This document shows positions 57,581 to 64,000 of a stretch of 64,000 bases of DNA, one piece after another. Each line of letters opens with the position of its first letter. The first letter of the stretch is position 1. The position numbers and the translations under genes were made by a program. The notes under the pieces are model-generated. The model did no database searches and had not been told where the DNA came from. It worked only from the letters and a program-made list of their open reading frames with translations. The stretch covers positions 1,178,001-1,242,000 of the forward strand of contig NZ_CANKYW010000001.1 of assembly GCF_947488135.1 (NCBI RefSeq), given 5' to 3'. This stretch comes from an uncultured Marivita sp. (lineage in GTDB: Bacteria; Pseudomonadota; Alphaproteobacteria; Rhodobacterales; Rhodobacteraceae).

Positions 57581-58369
57581 TCAATATCCGGTTCCATTGT
57601 GTGGCGGTGTCTTCAAAGCCGTGTCCAGCTCGACACTCAAACTTGCGGCCAACCCGAAAAACCGTCGCCGCACGGTCTCGGCATACGGATTGGCCTTCTC
57701 AATCGCCTCGAAGACTTCGGGCGCATCATGCTGAACCATGGAAATCGCCTCGGACAGCAAGTCAAAGCTCTTCGTGGTCATGCCGGTTGGCAGTGGTCCC
57801 ATTCTCAGCAGTACTTTGGCGATGAGATGCGTCAACCCTTGAACAACTGCGGCTTCTTGGTCGTGATCGTCTGGTGTCGTCATGATGACGGTCAAACCCA
57901 GAGACTTTCGTAAAAACGCAGCCAGTCTCGCGTGTCGTATTCCCTGAATGGGGCAGACCGCAATTTTCAGACTCTTTATGCCTGTCATGGCGCTCTGAGG
58001 GCCGAACAAGGGGTGAGTTGCTACGATGTCTACGTGGTTCGGCAGCAGTCTGCGCATGATTTCCGAGGGAACGACTTTGACTGAACCGACATCGACAACC
58101 AGCGCGCCGGGTTTACAAGCACCCGCGATCTCGCCGACGACTTGTTCGAATGAAGACACTGGTGCCGCGATGAGGATCACGTCAGCCTGCGCGACCGAGT
58201 TCAATGATGACAGGCGCACGCCAAGTCGCTTTGCGACCTTGGCAACGTCCGGGGACGGATCGTAAGCGGTTATTTCGAAATGCTCGCCCAAATGCAGGGC
58301 TGCAAGTTGTCCGAATGCACCAAACCCCACGATGCCTAGCGACGGGTTTCGACTTCTGGTGTTGTTCAT
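57581..58369 (-). CDS. Prephenate/arogenate dehydrogenase-like protein (TyrA family)
   Basis: 262 residues. NAD(P)-binding GIVGFGAFGQLAA near residue 13, catalytic His region DIVATHPLFGPQSA, and DDHDQEAAVVQGLTHLIA (the HDxxxA-like helix) are TyrA features. It would oxidatively decarboxylate prephenate or arogenate toward tyrosine. No other aromatic-pathway gene is nearby, and by eye its GC content (about 55 percent) is below the neighbours, so it may be an acquired, specialised copy. AAAGG ribosome site before ATG 58369. Confidence 0.8.
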   Translation of the reverse strand: MNNTRSRNPSLGIVGFGAFGQLAALHLGEHFEITAYDPSPDVAKVAKRLGVRLSSLNSVAQADVILIAAPVSSFEQVVGEIAGACKPGALVVDVGSVKVVPSEIMRRLLPNHVDIVATHPLFGPQSAMTGIKSLKIAVCPIQGIRHARLAAFLRKSLGLTVIMTTPDDHDQEAAVVQGLTHLIAKVLLRMGPLPTGMTTKSFDLLSEAISMVQHDAPEVFEAIEKANPYAETVRRRFFGLAASLSVELDTALKTPPHNGTGY

Positions 58370-58679
58370 GTTCTCGACCTTTGAATTTGCCGCCCGGCAC
58401 AAGGTCGCTTGTCTGTTGACCGCTGTTAGGGGCAGCGGACACGCATTGATAAATGACCCGCAGCTATAGAGGCTGAGGGTAATAGTTCTGCGATGCGGAA
58501 AGCAGTTTCATCATGCCGTGTGCGATACGGCACCAAAGGTGTCTGAGTCAACGAAGTTGCCGCCTACCAGGCATTGGCAGGCGCGCAGCATTCTGCAATT
58601 TGCGCTCGAACCAGGCGCAGGGCATAAAAAAAGCCCCGCCAGCGATGGCAGGGCTTCATGATCACGTCTGTGACGTGTC
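58370..58679. other. 310-bp gap upstream of the TyrA-like gene
   Basis: No coding frame is supported. Base composition is AT-richer than the surroundings (for example 58440-58510). It includes the rplI terminator at its right end and presumably the promoter of the TyrA-like gene. Confidence 0.5.
58626..58660 (-). terminator. Terminator of the rpsF-rpsR-rplI operon
   Basis: On the minus strand: AAGCCCTGCC/GGCGGGGCTT with one mismatch, followed by a run of seven T. It lies 20 bp after the rplI stop. Confidence 0.85.
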
Positions 58680-59333
58680 TTACTTGTCGTCGTCCAGCTT
58701 CTCGTCCAGCTCGGCCTTTTCCTGCACCGCAGGTTGGTCCGTGCGCTGTTCGTCCGCGGTTTCCAGCTCGTCGAGCTGGGCGGCACCGATGTCGTCGAAC
58801 AGTTCCTGGATTTCGAATTCCGCCTGGGCTTCTTCCTCGGCGGCCAGTTCCTGGATGGATTTGCCCGACGCCTGAAGCTCGGCCTCTTCGGGGGAGCGGG
58901 CGACGTTGAGTTCGATCGTGACCATCACCTCGGGGTGCAGGTGCACCTCGACCTCGTGCAGACCCAGCACCTTGATCGGGGTGCGGATGATGATCTGCTT
59001 GCGGTCGAGCTTGAAACCCTCTTCGGTGGCGACATCGGCCGCGTCGCGGGTGGTGACGGAGCCATAGAGGTTGCCGCCGTCCGACGCCTGACGAATCACG
59101 ATGAACTGCTGTCCGCCAAGACGGTCGGCCATCGCTTCGGCTTCTTTCTTGGTTTCCAGGTTCTGTGCTTCGAGCTGCGCTTTCTGGTTTTCGAAGGACG
59201 CGATGTTCTCTTTCGAGGCGGTCAGCGCCTTGCCCTGCAACAGCAGGTAGTTGCGCGCGAAGCCGGGCTTGACGTCGACGACGTCGCCCATCTGGCCAAG
59301 CTTGGCCACGCGTTCCAGAAGAATGACTTGCAT
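58680..59333 (-). CDS. rplI: 50S ribosomal protein L9
   Basis: 217 residues. The first ~150 are a standard L9 ([31 protein letters not shown], then connecting helix and C-terminal domain). The last ~65 residues are a very acidic extension ([18 protein letters not shown]... [13 protein letters not shown]), as I recall from Rhodobacterales L9 proteins. Last gene of the rpsF-rpsR-rplI operon. Confidence 0.96.
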   Translation of the reverse strand: MQVILLERVAKLGQMGDVVDVKPGFARNYLLLQGKALTASKENIASFENQKAQLEAQNLETKKEAEAMADRLGGQQFIVIRQASDGGNLYGSVTTRDAADVATEEGFKLDRKQIIIRTPIKVLGLHEVEVHLHPEVMVTIELNVARSPEEAELQASGKSIQELAAEEEAQAEFEIQELFDDIGAAQLDELETADEQRTDQPAVQEKAELDEKLDDDK

Positions 59334-59345
59334 GTGCGTGTCTCC

Positions 59346-59573
59346 TTACTTCACTGCGTAGGGCAGCAGGGCGAGAAAGCGGGCGCGCTTGATCGCACGG
59401 GCCAGCTCACGCTGTTTCTTTTGCGACACGGCTGTGATGCGCGAGGGCACGATCTTGCCGCGCTCAGAGATATAGCGCTGCAACAGCTTGGTGTCTTTGT
59501 AGTCGATCTTGGGTGCGTTGTCGCCCGAGAAGGGGCACACCTTACGACGGCGGAAAAATGGTTTCGTTGCCAT
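59346..59573 (-). CDS. rpsR: 30S ribosomal protein S18
   Basis: 75 residues, full length, basic. [29 protein letters not shown] is the S18 core. Middle gene of the operon, 25 bp after rpsF and 12 bp before rplI. Binds with S6 at the 30S platform. Confidence 0.97.
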   Translation of the reverse strand: MATKPFFRRRKVCPFSGDNAPKIDYKDTKLLQRYISERGKIVPSRITAVSQKKQRELARAIKRARFLALLPYAVK

Positions 59574-59598
59574 TGGTTAGTGTCCTTTCTTCAGGCGA

Positions 59599-59964
59599 TC
59601 AATTGCGACGTTCGCGGCGGTCGCCACGATCACCACGTTCGTCACGTTTCTGCATCTGGACCGACGGGCCTTCTTCATGCTCGTCGACGCGGATGGTCAG
59701 AACCCGCATGACGTCGTCATGCAGACGCATCAGGCGCTCCATCTCCTGCACGGCGGATGCCGGTGCATCGGTGCGCAGATAGGCGTAGTGGCCCTTGCGG
59801 TTCTTGTTGATCTTGTAGGCCATCGTCTTGACGCCCCAGTATTCCTGTTCGACGAGCTTGCCGCCGTTGTCGGACAGGATGGTGCCGAAATGTTCGATGA
59901 GACCTTCAGCCTGCGCGTTGGACAAATCCTGGCGCGAGATAAAAACATGCTCGTATAGCGGCAT
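59599..59964 (-). CDS. rpsF: 30S ribosomal protein S6
   Basis: 121 residues. YEHVFISRQDLSNAQ and WGVKTMAYKINKNRKGHYAYL are S6 signatures. The C-terminal tail is Arg/Asp-rich (KRDERGDRGDRRERRN). First gene of the operon with rpsR and rplI. Its promoter lies in the 296-bp gap shared with the divergent small membrane protein gene. Confidence 0.97.
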   Translation of the reverse strand: MPLYEHVFISRQDLSNAQAEGLIEHFGTILSDNGGKLVEQEYWGVKTMAYKINKNRKGHYAYLRTDAPASAVQEMERLMRLHDDVMRVLTIRVDEHEEGPSVQMQKRDERGDRGDRRERRN

Positions 59965-60260
59965 GTGCACTCCGTTTCTGTTCTGGCGCATTTCAAAGGA
60001 CAGGCTCTGAGCCCTTTCGCTCCTGCCCACGAGAGACTGCGCGGTAAAATCGATCCGCGAAAGGAAGCGCCCGTATACACGGATTGTCCGGGGGATCAAG
60101 CGCCGTGGGGTGCTGCCGGACATCGCGTCACAATGCTGCCGCGAACTTGCCTTGGCATGGCGCGGTGCGTGCCCAGAATCCGGCGGGTTTTCTGAACAGA
60201 CTGTTTCCAAGATGTAAACGGAAGAATGGCCAGAACGGGCAAGGGCCGAGGAGTGACGGA

Positions 60261-60473
60261 ATGGTACATTACGATGAAAACTACCTTCGCGGGGCCAACA
60301 CGCTGGGCCGTCTGTTCCGCCGCATCATTGGAATTGCCTGCCTGATCGCGGTGCCGGGGATCTGGATCGCTGTACAGGGCGCCTTGCCGGAGGCGCGCAT
60401 CCTGGGGCTGGGATTGTCTGTCATCGTCATGGGCCTCGCCGGTCTGTGTTTCCTGGGGGCGACCCGTCGATGA
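60261..60473 (+). CDS. Small membrane protein upstream of a secreted hydrolase
   Basis: 70 residues with two hydrophobic helices (IIGIACLIAVPGIWIAVQ and LGLGLSVIVMGLAGLCFLG). GAGGAG ribosome site. The stop overlaps the next ATG (ATGA), so it is coupled to the hydrolase gene. No family recognised. Confidence 0.7.
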   Translation: MVHYDENYLRGANTLGRLFRRIIGIACLIAVPGIWIAVQGALPEARILGLGLSVIVMGLAGLCFLGATRR

Positions 60474-61408
60474 TCCGCAGATTGGTGCGGAAGGTCCTTG
60501 TCACGGCCGCGCTGTGGCTAGTGGGGCCGATGGCTGCTGTCTACGCACATTCGTTCATTTTGCCGGACCGCACCGGGGTCTATGAGGAAAGCACTGGTCC
60601 GACATTCGCCTTGGCGGGGCAAGGGCCGTATGTCTACCAGCCGCCACAGGACGTCGGCACCCTGCACCGGTTCGAGATCGGATCCGTCGGTAGTTTCGGC
60701 GCCCCCGAGCCGCGCCGGTGGTACGGGTTCGGCCCGACCGAGGGCGCGCCGCGTCCGGTTGTCGTGTTGCTGCACGGGGCCGGGCGGAACGGCGCGGCGA
60801 TGATCGACATGTGGCAGGACCTGGCCAAGCGGCAGGACATCATTCTCGTGGCTCCCGACGCCCGATCGACGCGCTGGTCGCTTGTCACCGACGGCCCGAT
60901 GTTCCTCGGTGCGCTTTTGAAAGAGGCGGCGGCGCTTCATCCGCTGGATGCCGACCGCATCTTCCTTGCCGGTCATTCCGACGGCGGCGCGCACGCGATG
61001 CGCATCGCCAATCTGGGTGGCGGTCCGTTCAGCGCGGTGGTGACGCATTCCGGTCACTCCAATCCCATCCGCATGATCCCGGCGCTTAGCCCGGTGCCGG
61101 TGCACAGCTTCGTCGGCGATGCCGATGTGGCCTTTACCGTGGACAGTTCCCGGACCGCGCTCGAACATCTGGCACGCGCCGGGCACCCGACATCCCTTAC
61201 GGTGATCCCGGACCACAACCACTGGTATTACGGGATTGGCAAGAGCCTTGCGCCGCTGATGTGGCAGCGGCTTACATCGACGGAGGGCGCCCGGCCCGAA
61301 CCTGCAAACGCGCCTGACCAATTGGTGCAGCGGGCCGCGCCAGACCGCAGCGACCGCAGCGACCGCGCCGCCGGTGCGAAATGGGTGCGGGTGCCGCAGT
61401 CCGACTAA
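60470..61408 (+). CDS. Secreted alpha/beta hydrolase (PHB depolymerase/LpqC-type esterase)
   Basis: 312 residues. An N-terminal hydrophobic segment (~10-30, ending VYAHS) is a signal peptide or anchor. The esterase core has VVVLLHGAGRNG (oxyanion), FLAGHSDGGAHAM (nucleophile Ser), FVGDADVAF (Asp) and PDHNHWYY (His). Resembles polyhydroxybutyrate depolymerase-like/feruloyl esterase proteins. The C-terminal ~50 residues are low-complexity (DRSDRSDRAAG). Substrate unknown. Confidence 0.82.
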   Translation: MIRRLVRKVLVTAALWLVGPMAAVYAHSFILPDRTGVYEESTGPTFALAGQGPYVYQPPQDVGTLHRFEIGSVGSFGAPEPRRWYGFGPTEGAPRPVVVLLHGAGRNGAAMIDMWQDLAKRQDIILVAPDARSTRWSLVTDGPMFLGALLKEAAALHPLDADRIFLAGHSDGGAHAMRIANLGGGPFSAVVTHSGHSNPIRMIPALSPVPVHSFVGDADVAFTVDSSRTALEHLARAGHPTSLTVIPDHNHWYYGIGKSLAPLMWQRLTSTEGARPEPANAPDQLVQRAAPDRSDRSDRAAGAKWVRVPQSD

Positions 61409-61519
61409 TGAGCCGCGACTGTTCATAGCGACACAGGATCTGTTGAGTTTCCGGCACTTGAGACCGCACGGGTTTGGTCCAATTGTCCGACCCATGTCAT
61501 CTTGAAACAGGACGGACCT

Positions 61520-62104
61520 ATGAAACGCACACTTCTTGCCGCTGCACTTATCGCAGCACCCTTGGCCGCTCAGGCCGAACCCGAAGCCTACACGCTGGAT
61601 GCCAGCCACAGCCAGATCCTCTTTTCCTACAACCACCTTGGATATTCGACCACGTGGGGCATGTTCTCGGGGTTTGAGGGCGATATCCAGTTCGACCAGG
61701 ACGACCCGGCCAATTCGTCGGTGACAGTGTCCTTCCCGGTGCGGTCGATGTTCACCGGATGGGAAGCCCGGTTCGAACATTTCATGTCCGATGAATTCTT
61801 CGGCGCCGGAGAGGACGATATGGTCACATTCACCTCGACCGCGATCGAAGTCACGGGCGACAGCACCGCGACCATCACCGGCGATCTGACGATGAATGGC
61901 GTGACAAAGCCGGTGACGCTGGATGCGACGCTGAACCAGGTCGGCGATCACCCGATGGAGAACAAGCCCTGGGCGGGGTTCGACGCCACCACAACGCTTC
62001 TGCGCAGCGATTTCAACGTGGGCAACTTCGCGCCTTTCGTCAGCGACGAGGTCGAGGTGCAAATTTCGATCGAAGCGATGAAGGTGACCGAAACAGATTC
62101 CTGA
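61520..62104 (+). CDS. Periplasmic YceI-family protein
   Basis: 194 residues with a signal peptide (~1-20, ALAAQAEP... cleavage after AQA). The lipocalin-like YceI barrel shows YTLDASHSQILFSYNHLGYST at the start and the isoprenoid-binding fold pattern NGVTKPVTLDATLN. Role in binding long isoprenoids such as ubiquinone-like lipids is known for homologues. Convergent with the cytochrome b561-YceI fusion gene; a strong terminator separates them. Confidence 0.92.
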   Translation: MKRTLLAAALIAAPLAAQAEPEAYTLDASHSQILFSYNHLGYSTTWGMFSGFEGDIQFDQDDPANSSVTVSFPVRSMFTGWEARFEHFMSDEFFGAGEDDMVTFTSTAIEVTGDSTATITGDLTMNGVTKPVTLDATLNQVGDHPMENKPWAGFDATTTLLRSDFNVGNFAPFVSDEVEVQISIEAMKVTETDS

Positions 62105-62131
62105 GAGAGCATTGGAATTCTGGTCATCAGG

Positions 62132-62160
62132 AAACCCCGGGCGTCTTGCCCGGGGTTTTT
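62132..62160 (+). terminator. Rho-independent terminator of the YceI gene
   Basis: Perfect 11-bp stem AAACCCCGGGC/GCCCGGGGTTT with a GTCTT-like loop, followed by TTT, 27 bp after the stop. Confidence 0.92.
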
Positions 62161-62181
62161 CGTGTCGGGCGGTGCTTGCGC

Positions 62182-63390
62182 CTACTGATCGCGGCGCTCG
62201 GCAGTCAGGTCTACCGACACGATCACGTCGAACCCAAGCTGGCTTTCATCGGTCATGCTGTCACCGATGCCAAAATTCTGGCGGTCCAGCGTTGTGCTGC
62301 CCTGCATCACCGCGATGCCGTCATCGACAGTCAACGTGAACGGCAGGGTGACGGGCTTCTCGACCCCTTTCAGGATCAAGGTTCCATCCGCCACGTAGCC
62401 GGACTGATTGCTGAGGATATCCGCCGAAAACTGTGCGGTCGGAAAGGCGTCGGCGTTGAAATAATCCGCGCCAAGCGCCTGTGCCGTGACGGAGCCGAGA
62501 GTGATCGAAGCGATTGCAATCTCGACGTCGACTGAACCCGCAGCTCCGTCGGTCACGGTGTCATCGAAGGTGATATCGGCAGTCCAGTCGCCGAAGGACC
62601 CGGTCACATCCGCGCCCATCTGGCGCACGGTGATTGCAAGCGTGCCTTCGGTCACGACCCAGTCACTTTCGACCTCTTGCAATGCGGGGGCCTCGGCAGC
62701 GATGGCTCCTCCCTGATTGTAGACTCCGAACAGGCTGCCGATGCCAAGGGCGGCGGCCCAGACCAAAGCGGCCAGCACGGGTGGCACGAGTTTGCGGGGG
62801 CGGTGCGGTGGCGGTGTGGCCGTGACCCTGCGACGGGGCAGCATGCGGGCAAGCGTGTCATCCTTGTCGATCACCGTGTGCTTGATGGCGCCCGCGATGT
62901 GCAGGATCAGGGAGACAACCAGCACCCGTTCGAACACGATGTGCAGACCGGCAGCGGTTTCGGCAAGCGCCAGGCTCTCCGGCACCAGCGGGAGGTTCTG
63001 TCCGAACGGCCACCAGATCGGCGCAAAGCCTTCGGTTGCGGCGTGGTGGATCCAGCCCGAAAGCGGGACCAGCACCAAAGACCCGTAGAGCAACCAATGC
63101 ACGATTTCGGCCAACAGCGTTTCGGTTCGTCTCTCGGGATGCAGCGGGGCGGGTTTCGGCTGGGTGATGGCCCAGGCGATGCGGGCAAGGGCGACGAAGA
63201 ACAGCGTGACACCGACCGTCTTGTGCAGCGAAAACAGCCACGCCTTGTCGGCCAATTGTTCCGCCGTGTCATAGGGCAGGTCATTGGCGATGATCCCAAG
63301 AGGGATGACGATGAGGATGCCGAGCGCAGTCAGCCAGTGGAAGCTCTTGGCGACAAAGCCGTACTGCGCGGATGTGTTGGTGGCGGGCAT
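62182..63390 (-). CDS. Cytochrome b561 - YceI fusion protein
   Basis: 402 residues. Residues ~1-180 are a four-helix cytochrome b561 with heme-ligand histidines in KSFHWLTAL, FSLHKTVGV, AGLHIVFER and LILHIAGAIKH. A linker and a further helix (VLAALVWAAALGIGSLFG) lead to a periplasmic YceI domain (~235-402: DVTGSFGDWTADITFDD). The fusion suggests electron exchange with a lipid quinone or similar ligand held by the YceI barrel. Convergent with a free YceI gene and divergent from fabD. Confidence 0.9.
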   Translation of the reverse strand: MPATNTSAQYGFVAKSFHWLTALGILIVIPLGIIANDLPYDTAEQLADKAWLFSLHKTVGVTLFFVALARIAWAITQPKPAPLHPERRTETLLAEIVHWLLYGSLVLVPLSGWIHHAATEGFAPIWWPFGQNLPLVPESLALAETAAGLHIVFERVLVVSLILHIAGAIKHTVIDKDDTLARMLPRRRVTATPPPHRPRKLVPPVLAALVWAAALGIGSLFGVYNQGGAIAAEAPALQEVESDWVVTEGTLAITVRQMGADVTGSFGDWTADITFDDTVTDGAAGSVDVEIAIASITLGSVTAQALGADYFNADAFPTAQFSADILSNQSGYVADGTLILKGVEKPVTLPFTLTVDDGIAVMQGSTTLDRQNFGIGDSMTDESQLGFDVIVSVDLTAERRDQ

Positions 63391-63542
63391 GACAGCCTCC
63401 CGAAGGTCAAATTGAGATGCGCATGAGCTATCGTGATCTTGGGCGGCTGCAATCTTCGCCAATGCACAGGTTGCGTGCAGCAACATTGCGTCGCGCCCAT
63501 GCGGGATGTATGGGCTTGTGCCGACAGAACGTGGAGACAGCG

Positions 63543-64000
63543 ATGAGCCGAGCTTTTCTTTTTCCCGGGCAGGGGGCGCAGACCATTGGCATGGGGCGGG
63601 ATCTGGCAGAGGCCTATCCAACGGCACGCGCCGTGTTCGAAGAGGTGGACGACGCGCTGGGCGAAAAGCTGAGCGCGTTGATCTGGGACGGCGAGATCGA
63701 GACGCTCACCCTGACGGCGAACGCGCAGCCCGCGCTGATGGCCACGTCGCTTGCAGCGATGCGCGCTTTGGAGGCCGAAGGGGTCGGCGTGACCTCTGCG
63801 GCGTATGTGGCGGGGCATTCGCTGGGCGAGTATTCGGCCCTGACGGCAGCGGGGGCGCTGTCGGTCTCGGACGCGGCCCGATTGCTGCGCGCGCGCGGGA
63901 CCGCAATGCAGGACGCGGTGCCGGTGGGTGTCGGCGCGATGGCGGCGATCCTGGGCCTTGGGCTGGACGAGGTGCGCAAGGTGGCCGAGGCTGCGTCGCA
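63543..64000 (+). CDS. fabD: Malonyl-CoA:ACP transacylase (partial, runs off the window)
   Basis: First 152 residues only; the gene continues past base 64000. FLFPGQGAQTIGMG and the nucleophile Ser93 in AGHSLGEYSAL are the FabD signatures. Loads malonate on acyl carrier protein for fatty acid synthesis. GGAGAC ribosome site before ATG 63543. The rest of a fab cluster probably follows outside the window. Confidence 0.96.
   Translation, partial: MSRAFLFPGQGAQTIGMGRDLAEAYPTARAVFEEVDDALGEKLSALIWDGEIETLTLTANAQPALMATSLAAMRALEAEGVGVTSAAYVAGHSLGEYSALTAAGALSVSDAARLLRARGTAMQDAVPVGVGAMAAILGLGLDEVRKVAEAAS

Overview
The window looks like a chromosomal segment of a marine Rhodobacteraceae (Roseobacter-group) alphaproteobacterium. 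The evidence is high GC, protein sequences that match that family's forms (GTA-type holin, split corrinoid methionine synthase parts, trpC-moaC-moeA-lexA order, L9 with an acidic tail), alphaproteobacterial LexA boxes of the form GTTC-N7-GTTC, and a LacI-type operator at zwf and eno. It is almost wholly housekeeping and conserved accessory DNA. I see no prophage, insertion sequence, CRISPR array or rRNA. One tRNA gene, tRNA-Leu(UAG), is present.

Layout. 1-4 kb: end of an indolepyruvate oxidoreductase, an acyltransferase, murI, argC. 4-6.8 kb: a two-gene DNA-repair cassette (radical SAM protein + UdgX) behind a perfect LexA box. 6.8-14 kb: ccmE, enolase, two EamA transporters, a Fur-family regulator, a TerB-like protein, SelO, a CBS protein. 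14-19.4 kb: GNAT + nucleoside hydrolase and the zwf-pgl-pgi operon (entry to the Entner-Doudoroff and pentose phosphate pathways). 19.4-25.5 kb: thioesterase/cupin pair, a peptidoglycan hydrolase + GTA-type holin pair, ccmF-ccmH, a PaaG-like hydratase, GNAT. 25.5-36 kb: gltA, gltX, comEC, then lexA-moeA-moaC-trpC-ung-trpD-trpG on the minus strand. 36-45.5 kb: divergent polysaccharide deacetylase, parts of a split B12-dependent methionine synthase (DUF1638, small membrane protein, corrinoid protein, homocysteine methyltransferase), a second radical SAM gene with its own LexA box, a hydrolase-OsmC fusion, an EEP nuclease-like protein and a HODM-family protein. 45.4-52 kb: lytic transglycosylase, unknown membrane proteins, glnB-glnA, nnr. 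52-64 kb: tRNA-Leu, tig, a Tat-exported nucleotidase, an enolase-superfamily protein, a TyrA-like dehydrogenase in a lower-GC patch, rpsF-rpsR-rplI, a membrane hydrolase pair, YceI and a cytochrome b561-YceI fusion, and the start of fabD.

How the parts work together. Three LexA boxes (radical SAM-udgX, the second radical SAM gene, and lexA itself) point to a small SOS regulon in the window. The same 12-bp palindrome precedes both zwf and eno, so carbon entry and lower glycolysis probably share one LacI-type regulator. Many genes end in pairs of perfect palindromes. Three of these pairs share GTCGAC cores in a constant order relative to the upstream gene, which is the most striking unexplained structure here.
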